DNA of 9,948 nt from Ruminococcus_G sp963594675 (GCA_963594675.1 CAVBGA010000160.1:1-9948); one strand, 5' to 3'; numbered from the stretch's first letter, positions 1-7,567 are shown. Made by a program: numbers and translations. The notes: generated by a model not told the origin, from the letters alone.

Positions 1-687
1 ACCATCATGGGAGCCAACGGCTGCGGTAAATCCACTCTGTTTTCTTTGATTACCGGAAGTCTTACTCCCAAAAAAGGAAATATTTTTATTGAAGGAAAAA
101 ATATTAAGAATCTGAGTTTGAGAGAATTTGCAAAAAGAGCAGCCATTGTTCATCAGTATAATTCTGCTCAGGGAGACATTACCGTAAAGCAATTGGTTTC
201 TTATGGCAGAACGCCCTATATCAGCTTTATGAGCAACGATAAGGAAGAGGATGAACGGATGATTGCCTGGGCCATGGAGGTGACGGGCATTACGGAGTTT
301 TCCGAAAGAGAGATTTCCCGTTTGTCTGGCGGTCAGAGACAAAGAGTGTGGATTGCCATGGCTCTGGCTCAGGGCACCAAGATCCTTTTTCTGGATGAGC
401 CAACCACCTATCTGGATATTCGTTATCAGATTGAGATCCTGGAACTGGTAAAGAAATTGAACCGGGAATTTGGTATGACAGTGATCATGGTATTGCATGA
501 TATCAATCAGGCCATCAATTATTCAGATGCCGTTGCAGGCTTGTACAATGGAAGAATCCAGGCCTTTGGAGATCCTAGGGAGATTATTACAGAGGAGCTG
601 ATTGAAAAGCTCTATGGGATTAATTTGCAGGTGGAGAGCATTGAGGAGAGAAAGTTTGTGCTTCCCTATTTGCAGGATCGTGAATAG
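1..687 (+). CDS. ABC transporter ATP-binding protein, FecE/FepC type (5'-truncated by window edge)
   Basis: Cytoplasmic ATPase subunit of an iron-siderophore, heme or cobalamin importer; it would power a FecCD-type permease fed by a lipoprotein binding protein. The open frame runs through base 1 (Thr-Ile-Met-Gly...), so the Met at base 7 lies inside the Walker A region and is not the start; about 30 N-terminal residues lie upstream of the window. Counting from that Met, visible motifs are Walker A GANGCGKST (2-10), the Q-loop glutamine in VHQYNS (50), signature LSGGQRQR (106-113), Walker B ILFLDEP (126-132), the D-loop YLD (135-137) and the switch histidine in MVLHD (164). The tail (GDPREIITEELIEKLYGI) is typical of the FecE/FepC/BtuD group. 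Family members are about 250-260 residues, which fits the missing piece. The substrate cannot be told from the ATPase alone. Partner genes should lie upstream; nothing cotranscribed is obvious downstream. Confidence 0.93.
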   Translation, partial: TIMGANGCGKSTLFSLITGSLTPKKGNIFIEGKNIKNLSLREFAKRAAIVHQYNSAQGDITVKQLVSYGRTPYISFMSNDKEEDERMIAWAMEVTGITEFSEREISRLSGGQRQRVWIAMALAQGTKILFLDEPTTYLDIRYQIEILELVKKLNREFGMTVIMVLHDINQAINYSDAVAGLYNGRIQAFGDPREIITEELIEKLYGINLQVESIEERKFVLPYLQDRE

Positions 688-721
688 ATGGGCTCCTACT
701 GGACTGAGTTAGAATTACCTT

Positions 722-751
722 TTGACTTTGTTGGAAAATAGGGTTTATAAT
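722..751 (+). promoter_or_regulatory. Near-consensus sigma-A-type promoter (TTGACT, 18 bp, TATAAT)
   Basis: A -35 box TTGACT (722-727) and a perfect -10 box TATAAT (746-751) are separated by 18 bases. Transcription would start near 757-760, exactly at the left foot of the long hairpin at 755-813. It could produce a short structured RNA, or a leader of about 225 bases for the activase gene at 984 that must read through the hairpin and T-tract. Coincidence in an AT-rich gap is possible, but both boxes and the spacing are good. Confidence 0.55.
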
Positions 752-754
752 GCA

Positions 755-816
755 AAAGACGATAAACGTTGTCTGTGTACATGTCTGACGCACAGATGAC
801 GGGTATTGTCTTTTTT
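755..816 (+). terminator. Long two-segment hairpin with T-tract (terminator, attenuator or small RNA)
   Basis: An outer arm AAAGACGATA (755-764) pairs with TATTGTCTTT (804-813), 10 bp with one G.U. After a 2x2 internal loop (AA/GG), an inner arm CGTTGTCTGTG (767-777) pairs with CACAGATGACG (791-801), 11 bp with two G.U pairs. The apical loop has 13 bases (778-790) and includes ACATGT. A run of six T (811-816) overlaps the right foot, followed by CTTT. It lies 67 bases past the ABC ATPase stop and so could end that transcript. It also begins where the promoter at 722-751 would initiate, so a small RNA or an attenuator for the activase gene is equally open. The structure is read directly from the sequence; the role is inference. 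Confidence 0.6.
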
Positions 817-866
817 CTTTGCAAAAGAAAGATACAAAGACAATTATAGTTTTGAAATATTATATC

Positions 867-894
867 TTGCATTTTGCGTGTAGGATGCTAAAAT
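867..894 (+). promoter_or_regulatory. Candidate promoter of the activase fusion gene (TTGCAT, 16 bp, TGC-TAAAAT)
   Basis: TTGCAT (867-872) and an extended -10 TGC-TAAAAT (886-894, hexamer 889-894) are spaced by 16 bases. The start would be near 901, giving a leader of about 83 bases for the gene at 984. The -35 box lies inside the 12-mer ATCTTGCATTTT (864-875), whose reverse complement recurs at 6011-6022, so it may overlap an operator. Confidence 0.45.
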
Positions 895-941
895 ACCATA
901 ATCATAAGAGAATATATTAATTAAGGAAGAAGTAGGAAAAG

Positions 942-959
942 ACTGGAAATTCATCCAGT
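942..959 (+). other. Small leader hairpin upstream of the activase ribosome-binding site
   Basis: ACTGGA (942-947) and TCCAGT (954-959) form a perfect 6-bp stem with a 6-base loop (AATTCA). It ends five bases before the AAGGGAG ribosome-binding site (965-971). There is no T-tract, so it is not a terminator. It may shape or stabilise the leader; the stem is short enough that chance is possible. Confidence 0.3.
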
Positions 960-983
960 GGAATAAGGGAGCAAAAGACAAAA

Positions 984-3900
984 ATGGAAGAGATGAAAGA
1001 AATTAATTCAAAAAAACTCAGGGTTGGAATTGATGTAGGTTCTACTACCACAAAGATTGTAGTGCTGGGAAATGATGGAAAAGAATTATTGCTTTCGGAT
1101 TATAGCAGACATCATTCGAATCAGCTGAAAAGTGTAGAGCGTGCTTTACATCTTGTGAAAGAAGCTTTTCCCAATGAGGAGTTTTATGTAGCTATGACAG
1201 GTTCCGGAGCTAAGGCTTTGGCAGAGAAACTTGGGCTTTCTTATGTACAGGAGGTTGTGGCCAATTCCATCGTGTTAAAAACACGATATACAGATATAGG
1301 AACAGCCATCGAGCTTGGCGGACAGGATGCCAAGATTATATTTTTCCAGAAGGATAAAAATACAGGGGAGCAGAAGGTTTTTGACATGCGTATGAATGGT
1401 AGCTGTGCCGGTGGTACAGGTGCCTTTATTGATGAGATTGCGGCTCTTCTGAAGACCCCTATTGAGGAGTTTGATGCTTTGGCGGCAAAGGGAGAAAGAG
1501 TCTATGATATTTCCGGCCGTTGCGGGGTATATGCAAAGACAGATATTCAGCCCCTTTTGAATCAGGGAAGTAAAAAAGAAGATTTGGCACTTTCCTCTTT
1601 TCATGCTATTGCCAAACAGACCATAGGCGGTTTGGCTCAGGGCCTGACCATAAAGAAACCGGTGGTATTTGAAGGGGGACCGCTTACCTTTAATAAAACC
1701 TTGATTCGGGTTTTTGCAGAACGCTTGTCCTTGAAAGAGGAAGAAATCCTTTGCCCAGATCATACAGAGCTTCTTATTGCCTGGGGCGCTGCTTTGGCCT
1801 CGGACAGTCTTTTTACAGAAATAGAGTCAAAAACCGCTGATTTCTTGCTGGCAGATATTGCTAAAGTGGCAGATAAGCGAAAGAAAGCCTTAGCTGCCGG
1901 AGCTGAGGATCTAAGCGGGGCAAGACCCTTCTTTGCAACAGAAGAGGAAAAAGAGGCATTTTTACAGCGACATAAGAAAAAGGAAATACAGCCCCTTTCC
2001 TTACAGCAGGGGCAGACCTTGCGGGCCTATCTTGGTATTGATTCGGGAAGTACTACCACTAAATTTGTTCTTCTGGATGAAAATGAGGAAGTTCTGGATT
2101 CTTTTTATGCTTCCAACCAGGGAAATCCCTTAAGTGTTGCCAAGGACGCCCTGATTGCTATGCGTGAGAAATATAAGGCTATGGGCGTAAAATTGGAGAT
2201 TCTTGCAGCGGGTACCACCGGATATGGTGAGATGCTTTTCTCCCGAGCTTTTTCCACAGAGACCCATGGGGTGGAAACGGTGGCTCATGCCCGGGCTACC
2301 GCTAAATTTGCACCGGATGCCACATTTCTTTTGGACATTGGCGGCCAGGATATGAAGGCAATCTGGCTGGAGGATGGAATTATCACAAATATCGTAGTAA
2401 ATGAGGCTTGTTCTTCCGGTTGCGGTTCCTTTTTGGAAAGCTTTGCAAAAACACTGGGAATTTCTGCTCAGGAAATTGCCGGCAAAGCATTTCAGTCGAA
2501 AAATCCGGCAGAGCTGGGAAGCCGTTGCACGGTATTTATGACCAGTAATATTGTGACCGAGCAGAGAAATGGCAAATTGCCGGTGGATATTATGGCCGGC
2601 CTTTGTCGTTCTATTATTGAAAATGTATTCACCAAGGTAATTCGTATTTCTAATTTGGATTCCTTGGGAAATAAGATTGTGGTTCAGGGTGGTACCTTTG
2701 AAAACGATGCGGTTTTATGTGCCCTGGAGCAGTATGTGGAAAGACCGGTAACCAGAGCACCCTATCCAGGTATTATGGGAGCTATTGGAGCGGCTCTTCT
2801 GGCGAAGGAAGAAAGAGAATCTGGTGTGGAAGTACAAAGACACTTTATCGGTTTGGATCAGTTGGAAAGCCTGACCTGGAAGCAGGAGGCCAATGTGCCC
2901 TGCCCTTTCTGTACCAATCATTGCCAGAGGGCGGTCATCAGCTTTTCTAATGGAAATGCCTGGATTACCAACAACCGCTGTGAGCGGGGAGAAATCCTGG
3001 GAGACCCAAAGGATCAGCAGGTGAAAGACAAGGTGAAAGAAGCTGGCGCTAAAAAAGACCAGGTGCCGAATCTGTATCTTCTTAGAGAAAAGCTTTTGTT
3101 TGAAGATTATCTGGGAGATCAGGAGAGGGAACCAGATCAGGGAATCACCATTGGAATTCCCCGGGTACTTATGTTTTGGGAGACCATGCCTTTTTGGACC
3201 AGTTTTTGGAAAAAATTGGGATATAAAGTGCAATTATCTGCGAAAGGAAGCCATAAGTTATATGAGAGGGGATTAAATGCCGTTCCTTCAGATACCGTTT
3301 GTTTTCCTGCGAAATTAGTTCATGGCCATCTCAGAGATTTGGCGGACAAAAAAGTGGATCGCATTTTTATGCCTTCGATTGCGGAAATTGGCTCAGAGAA
3401 TACAGAAGACACCAGTGAGTCCATGTGTGCCGTGGTTAAGGGCTATCCCATGGTCATTCGCAATTCTGACTCCCCTCAGGAGCAATGGAACATTCCTTTT
3501 GATGCTCCTTTATTTTACTGGAATCGGGAAGAAGATATGGAAGCCCAGCTGGTGGCTTATATGAAGGATACCTTTTCCACAGATGCGGATAAGGTAAAGG
3601 CTGCAGCGGCAGCGGGTAAAGCAGCCATGGAAGAATTTCATGCCCGTTTAAAAGAAGCGGGAAGTAAGGTTCTGGAGGAAGTCAGGGAAAAAGGCACGTA
3701 TGCTGTGGTTTTGGCATCCAGACCCTATCAGAATGACAATTTGGTAAACCATGGTCTGCCGAAAATGCTGACCGAATTCGGCGTTCCGGTATTGACAGCA
3801 GATGCCCTTCCCGGTCTGGAGAAGGTGGATCTTAGTCAGAGCCGCTTGGATGTGGTAAATAATTTCCACGGACGTATGCTGGCATCGGCCATTATGGCAG

Positions 3901-5411
3901 CCAAGGATCCCAACCTGCAATATGTGCAGCTGGTAAGTTTTGGCTGTGGTCATGATGCCTATCTTTCTGATGAGATTCAGCGTTTGATGAAAGAGATTTC
4001 CGGGAAATCCCCCTTGATCCTAAAGTTGGATGAGAGTGAGGTTCAGGGGCCCTTGAGAATTCGTGTTCGTTCCTTTGTGGAGACCATAAATATTAGAAGG
4101 CGAGACCAGGGCTATCAGTTAAGCAAAAAACAGGAGCTTGAAGATCCTTATCCAGTGAAGTTCGAAAAAGAAGATGTGAAAAATCGTACGGTTTTGGTTC
4201 CTAATACATCTCATGCTTTTTGCCAGATTATGTCTGCGGCTTTATCAGCTCAGGGCATCAAAGCCATTCCTCTGGAAATCGGTCGTGAAGAGGCCATTCG
4301 TCTGGGCAAAAAATATGTGCACAATGACATTTGCTTCCCGGCACAGATTGTTATCGGCGAGGCTTTGGCAGCTCTGGAGACAGGAAAATACGATCCTTCT
4401 AAGACCGCTATAGGTATGGGAAAATATATTGGAGATTGTCGGTTGACCCATTATAGTGCCCTTCTGCGCAAGGCCTTAGATGATGCAGGATATGAGCAGG
4501 TGGCCATTTTGACCAATGATGATGAGGATTACCACGATCTTCACCCAGGCTTCCGTATGAATCTGAAATCCGCCCTTTTGCTGGCGGCAGCCTTGCCCAT
4601 GATTGATATTTTAGAGGAATTGCTGCGGAAAATTCGTCCTTATGAATTGAAGGAAGGAAGTAGCGATAGAGCCTTTGAAAAATCTATGGACTATATTGTG
4701 GAAGGCATGGAGCAATCCGGACTTAGGGGACTGAAGAATGGCTTTAAAAAGGCCATTGCCTGCATGAGTAAAATCAAATATGATCGCAGCAAAAAACGTC
4801 CCAGAGTTTTGATTGTGGGAGAATATTTGCTGAATTTCCATCCAGGTGCAAACCATGAGATTGAGAGATATTTGGAAAAGAATGGATTTGAGATTATAGA
4901 AGCCAGAATGACAGACGTGATTCGTAAGACATATTTTTGCAGAGATGAGCAGATTCAAAAGTATCATCTAAAGAAGCCTTTTGGCAAGAAGGTTTGGTAT
5001 CATGTAGCCAATGAAGCCTTTGAAGTGGCACATTCTGTAGCGGATCGCATTGCCAAAAAGCATCCCCTTTATGATAGGGCCACTCGTCTTCCTGAGATTG
5101 CAAAGAAGAGTGATCCCATCATCCCCTATACTTTTGATGCAGGGGAGGGTATTCTGATTCCAGGAGAAATCCTTCATCATGCGGAGCATGGCTGTCGGGC
5201 CTTTGTTATTCTGCAGCCCTTTGGCTGTTTGCCCAATCATGTAGTGGGACGAGGAATTGTAAAAAGATTACGTGAGCTTTATCCGGAATCTCAGATTCTG
5301 TCTTTGGATTATGATCCGGATGTCAGCTTTGCCAACCTGGAAAACAGACTGCAGATGCTGGTAATGAATGTGAAGGAACAGGGAAGAAATCAGCAGGAAG
5401 CTGCCAATTAA
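984..5411 (+). CDS. Acyl-CoA dehydratase activase fusion (two BadF/HgdC ATPase domains + DUF2229 + HgdB-like region)
   Basis: A 1475-residue cytoplasmic Fe-S protein of the '2-hydroxyacyl-CoA dehydratase activase-related' family. The known family activity is ATP-driven transfer of a low-potential electron to a dehydratase or reductase cluster; the substrate of this fused form is unknown to me. Domain 1 (about 13-275) has phosphate motif DVGSTTTK (17-24), ELGGQDAK (110-117), and Cys141 (NGSCAGGTG) and Cys180 (SGRCGVYA). Domain 2 (about 348-608) has DSGSTTTK (353-360), DIGGQDMK (451-458), and Cys476 (NEACSSGCG) and Cys515 (GSRCTVF). Both pairs are 39 residues apart, as in HgdC Cys127/Cys166. 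A CxxCx3C...C cluster follows (640, 643, 647, 666). The DUF2229-like part has SDTVCFPAK (Cys773) and FGCGHD (Cys988). The HgdB-like part has HNDICFPAQ (Cys1117), HGCRAF (Cys1404) and PFGCLPNHVVGRG (Cys1415). The start follows AAGGGAG (965-971) at a rather long 12 bases; no in-frame start lies closer upstream. Frame and length are intact. Confidence 0.92.
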   Translation: MEEMKEINSKKLRVGIDVGSTTTKIVVLGNDGKELLLSDYSRHHSNQLKSVERALHLVKEAFPNEEFYVAMTGSGAKALAEKLGLSYVQEVVANSIVLKTRYTDIGTAIELGGQDAKIIFFQKDKNTGEQKVFDMRMNGSCAGGTGAFIDEIAALLKTPIEEFDALAAKGERVYDISGRCGVYAKTDIQPLLNQGSKKEDLALSSFHAIAKQTIGGLAQGLTIKKPVVFEGGPLTFNKTLIRVFAERLSLKEEEILCPDHTELLIAWGAALASDSLFTEIESKTADFLLADIAKVADKRKKALAAGAEDLSGARPFFATEEEKEAFLQRHKKKEIQPLSLQQGQTLRAYLGIDSGSTTTKFVLLDENEEVLDSFYASNQGNPLSVAKDALIAMREKYKAMGVKLEILAAGTTGYGEMLFSRAFSTETHGVETVAHARATAKFAPDATFLLDIGGQDMKAIWLEDGIITNIVVNEACSSGCGSFLESFAKTLGISAQEIAGKAFQSKNPAELGSRCTVFMTSNIVTEQRNGKLPVDIMAGLCRSIIENVFTKVIRISNLDSLGNKIVVQGGTFENDAVLCALEQYVERPVTRAPYPGIMGAIGAALLAKEERESGVEVQRHFIGLDQLESLTWKQEANVPCPFCTNHCQRAVISFSNGNAWITNNRCERGEILGDPKDQQVKDKVKEAGAKKDQVPNLYLLREKLLFEDYLGDQEREPDQGITIGIPRVLMFWETMPFWTSFWKKLGYKVQLSAKGSHKLYERGLNAVPSDTVCFPAKLVHGHLRDLADKKVDRIFMPSIAEIGSENTEDTSESMCAVVKGYPMVIRNSDSPQEQWNIPFDAPLFYWNREEDMEAQLVAYMKDTFSTDADKVKAAAAAGKAAMEEFHARLKEAGSKVLEEVREKGTYAVVLASRPYQNDNLVNHGLPKMLTEFGVPVLTADALPGLEKVDLSQSRLDVVNNFHGRMLASAIMAAKDPNLQYVQLVSFGCGHDAYLSDEIQRLMKEISGKSPLILKLDESEVQGPLRIRVRSFVETINIRRRDQGYQLSKKQELEDPYPVKFEKEDVKNRTVLVPNTSHAFCQIMSAALSAQGIKAIPLEIGREEAIRLGKKYVHNDICFPAQIVIGEALAALETGKYDPSKTAIGMGKYIGDCRLTHYSALLRKALDDAGYEQVAILTNDDEDYHDLHPGFRMNLKSALLLAAALPMIDILEELLRKIRPYELKEGSSDRAFEKSMDYIVEGMEQSGLRGLKNGFKKAIACMSKIKYDRSKKRPRVLIVGEYLLNFHPGANHEIERYLEKNGFEIIEARMTDVIRKTYFCRDEQIQKYHLKKPFGKKVWYHVANEAFEVAHSVADRIAKKHPLYDRATRLPEIAKKSDPIIPYTFDAGEGILIPGEILHHAEHGCRAFVILQPFGCLPNHVVGRGIVKRLRELYPESQILSLDYDPDVSFANLENRLQMLVMNVKEQGRNQQEAAN

Positions 5412-5434
5412 TTTTTATTTTAGTGTAAAGTTTC

Positions 5435-5938
5435 CTACAGAAATCTCAGATAACTTTCAAGATATATCTTATGGATAATGGACAGTAGGGCGGAGTGGAG
5501 CAATTCCTTTTGATCGGTATGATCCTGTCCCACTTCATCGGGGTGATCCTTTAAGCCGAAGACTAGCTGAAGAAGATTTTCAAATTCTTCGCAGAAATAG
5601 CCATAGGCAGTCTGTATGCTATAGCTTTCCTGCTGGACAGAGATCATATAGCGAATCATATCCATAGGAAGGATCATTTTCATATAGGCAACAAAAATTA
5701 AATAGGCAATAGTCTCGGGGGCATAGGATTTTTTAGTGGGTCCCGGGACTATTTTTTGTTTTACGTAATTGCTTACCATGGAGGGGGTAAGTTCATAATC
5801 TTTTGCCAGGTACATATATCGATTGACATATTTGACTACCTGATCCAGGTAGAGCCCTACATCCGGCAATTCCTCATATCTTGGCAGATGAAATCCCTCT
5901 ACGGATTTTTCGAGTTTAGCTTTCATTTCTTCGGTCAT
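5435..5938 (-). CDS. DUF1836 domain-containing protein, putative HTH regulator
   Basis: A 167-residue protein matching the DUF1836 family by its hallmark segments: LPRYEELPDVGLYLDQVV (18-35), then LTPSMVSNYVKQKIVPGP (50-67) and KKSYAPETIAYLIFV (69-83). The middle segment resembles a MerR-like winged-helix DNA-reading unit, so DNA binding is plausible, but the family has no firm biochemical role that I know of. The rest is helical with no membrane segment or signal peptide. The ATG (5938-5936) follows an excellent ribosome-binding site AAGGAGG (5951-5945 on this strand) at 6 bases. It converges on the activase fusion with only 23 bases between stop codons and diverges from the AGCS symporter across 212 bases. 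Both neighbours are candidate targets. Family call is confident; a regulatory role is inference. Confidence 0.85.
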   Translation of the reverse strand: MTEEMKAKLEKSVEGFHLPRYEELPDVGLYLDQVVKYVNRYMYLAKDYELTPSMVSNYVKQKIVPGPTKKSYAPETIAYLIFVAYMKMILPMDMIRYMISVQQESYSIQTAYGYFCEEFENLLQLVFGLKDHPDEVGQDHTDQKELLHSALLSIIHKIYLESYLRFL

Positions 5939-5967
5939 AGATAGCCTCCTTGATTTATATAGAAAAC

Positions 5968-5994
5968 TTTATAACGGTTTTTGGAAAAAGTCAA
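5968..5994 (-). promoter_or_regulatory. Candidate promoter of the DUF1836 gene
   Basis: On the minus strand TTGACT (5994-5989) is followed 15 bases later by TATAAA (5973-5968). Transcription would start about 23 bases ahead of the start codon, just upstream of the AAGGAGG site. The short spacer lowers confidence; TAAAGT at 17 bases is an alternative -10. Confidence 0.4.
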
Positions 5995-6010
5995 AGGAGT
6001 TTTCAGGACT

Positions 6011-6041
6011 AAAATGCAAGATGTCGTAGATAATAATGCAA
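6011..6041. promoter_or_regulatory. Two ATGCAA direct repeats 22 bp apart in the divergent promoter region (possible operator)
   Basis: ATGCAA occurs at 6014-6019 and 6036-6041 in the same orientation, 22 bases apart, about two helical turns. They lie between the divergent promoters of the DUF1836 and symporter genes. The first sits in the 12-mer AAAATGCAAGAT (6011-6022), repeated exactly in inverse orientation at 864-875 ahead of the activase fusion. Placement and recurrence suggest a regulator site; no protein can be assigned with certainty. Confidence 0.35.
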
Positions 6042-6067
6042 AAAATGAAAAAAGAGTTTTTTTCTTC

Positions 6068-6096
6068 TTGACGGATGGAGAGATATCGGATATGCT
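6068..6096 (+). promoter_or_regulatory. Promoter of the AGCS symporter gene (TTGACG, 17 bp, TATGCT)
   Basis: TTGACG (6068-6073), an optimal 17-base spacer and TATGCT (6091-6096) predict a start near 6103. The A-tract and T-tract just upstream (about 6040-6063) resemble an UP element or bent DNA. The predicted leader is about 48 bases. Confidence 0.6.
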
Positions 6097-6150
6097 TTTA
6101 CTTTGTAAAGCACTAAGGAGAAAAAGAACTGGAAAAGAAAGAGAGAAATT

Positions 6151-7566
6151 ATGTTAAACACAATTAATGACATCTTGAACACGATTGACAGTTATGTTTG
6201 GGGTATCCCCTTGATGGTTCTTATTTTAGCCGGAGGTATTCTTCTGACTTGCAGGACACTTTGTTTGCAGGTTCGACGCTTGCCACTTGCATTAAAATGG
6301 ATTGTGAAGGAAGAATCCAGCGGCGAAGGTGAGATTAGTAGTTTTGGTGCTCTTTGTACAGCACTTTCTGCTACCATCGGTACAGGCAACATCGTAGGTG
6401 TTGCGACAGCCGTGACTACAGGTGGTCCTGGCGCGCTTTTCTGGATGGAGGTTGCCGCTTTCTTCGGTATGGCTACCAAGTATTCGGAAGGCCTTCTGGC
6501 AGTGAAATATCGTCAGGTAGACGAGGACGGCCATAGCCTTGGGGGACCTTTCTATTATATAGAAAAAGGAATGGGTAAGAAATGGAAATGGCTTGCCTGC
6601 CTCTTCGCTTTCTTTGGAGTTTGTGTAGGACTTTTCGGTATTGGTACCTTTAGTCAGGTAAATGGTATTGCCAGTGCAATTCAGGGATTCTTTGATCCGG
6701 ATATAACAAATACGGTAAACATTCCTTTGATTGGTACCTATTCTTGGTCCGTGGTACTTGCTTCTCTGGTTTTGGCAGTTTGCGTTGCCGCTGTATTGAT
6801 CGGTGGAATTCAGCGAATTGCTACCGTAAGTCAGATTATCGTGCCTTTCATGGCCATCATTTATGTAGCATTTGTTGTCATCCTTTTGGTATGTAATATT
6901 ACAAAGATTCCGGCGGCTATCGTACTTATCGTAAAAGCGGCATTTTGCCCTAAAGCGGTAACCGGAGGTGTGGTAGGATCCATGATCGTAGCCATGCAAA
7001 AGGGTATTGCCCGTGGTATCTTCTCTAATGAGGCTGGTCTTGGTTCTGCTCCTATTGCAGCTGCAGCAGCAAAGACAAATGAGCCGGTAAGACAGGGACT
7101 TGTTAGCATGACAGGAACCTTTATTGATACCATTATTATTTGCACCATGACAGGCTTGTCTGTTGTTTTGACAGGCGCATGGCAGGTAGATGGACTTGAG
7201 GGTGTGCAGGTTACCAACTACGCATTTGTCCATGGACTGCCCTTCCCATCTACGGTATCCAGCCTGATTCTTATGCTGTGTCTGGTATTCTTTGCATTTA
7301 CCACCATCCTTGGATGGGACTATTACAGTGAGCGTTGTCTGGAGTATCTGACCGGTGGTCATAAAGGAATGATCATGACCTTCCGTTGGCTCTATATCAT
7401 CTGCGTTTTCATTGGCCCCTATATGACGGTAAGTGCTGTATGGACCATCGCAGATATCTTTAATGGACTGATGGCAATTCCTAATATGATTGCTCTCTTT
7501 GCCCTGAGTGGTGTTGTGGCTTATGAGACAAAGGAATTCTTCAAATTAAATAAGCACAAAATGTAG
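6151..7566 (+). CDS. Sodium:alanine/amino-acid symporter, AGCS family
   Basis: A 471-residue polytopic inner-membrane carrier of the AGCS (DagA/AlsT) family, which imports alanine, glycine or glutamine with Na+. Hallmarks: GTGNIVGVATAVTTGGPGA (77-95), the WMEVAAFFGMATKYSEGLLA stretch (98-117), GGPFYYIEKGMGKKW (131-145), ARGIFSNEAGLGSAPIAAAA (287-306) and GWDYYSERCLEYL (388-400). Hydrophobic segments cover roughly 17-38, 66-88, 97-117, 146-170, 199-220, 228-248, 253-282, 322-342, 366-386, 410-433 and 441-457, fitting the family's usual 10-11 helices. Length is normal and the frame intact. The ribosome-binding site is weak (AAAGAGAG, 6138-6145, 5 bases before ATG); a better AAGGAG at 6115-6120 is 30 bases too far and has no start codon to serve. 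It is transcribed alone between its own promoter and a terminator. The exact amino acid is not predictable. Confidence 0.95.
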   Translation: MLNTINDILNTIDSYVWGIPLMVLILAGGILLTCRTLCLQVRRLPLALKWIVKEESSGEGEISSFGALCTALSATIGTGNIVGVATAVTTGGPGALFWMEVAAFFGMATKYSEGLLAVKYRQVDEDGHSLGGPFYYIEKGMGKKWKWLACLFAFFGVCVGLFGIGTFSQVNGIASAIQGFFDPDITNTVNIPLIGTYSWSVVLASLVLAVCVAAVLIGGIQRIATVSQIIVPFMAIIYVAFVVILLVCNITKIPAAIVLIVKAAFCPKAVTGGVVGSMIVAMQKGIARGIFSNEAGLGSAPIAAAAAKTNEPVRQGLVSMTGTFIDTIIICTMTGLSVVLTGAWQVDGLEGVQVTNYAFVHGLPFPSTVSSLILMLCLVFFAFTTILGWDYYSERCLEYLTGGHKGMIMTFRWLYIICVFIGPYMTVSAVWTIADIFNGLMAIPNMIALFALSGVVAYETKEFFKLNKHKM

Positions 7567-7567
7567 A

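Noticed and set aside
688..741. A 17-codon frame starting right after the ABC ATPase stop (MGSYWTELELPFDFVGK)
   Set aside because: No real ribosome-binding site, a -35 box lies inside it, and the length and composition give no support for coding.
755..816. A known riboswitch class in the 688-983 gap
   Set aside because: Only a long unbranched hairpin is visible; I recognise no conserved aptamer core.
852..857. TTGAAA as an alternative -35 box for the activase gene
   Set aside because: No acceptable -10 box at 16-18 bases; the TTGCAT/TGC-TAAAAT pair fits better.
2715..3233. A 172-codon minus-strand frame inside the activase fusion
   Set aside because: No motif, no plausible start signal; a by-product of the real frame.
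6292..7362. A 356-codon open frame on the minus strand opposite the symporter
   Set aside because: Composition is rich in Cys, Asn, Thr and His without any domain pattern, and it lies fully inside a confidently identified gene.
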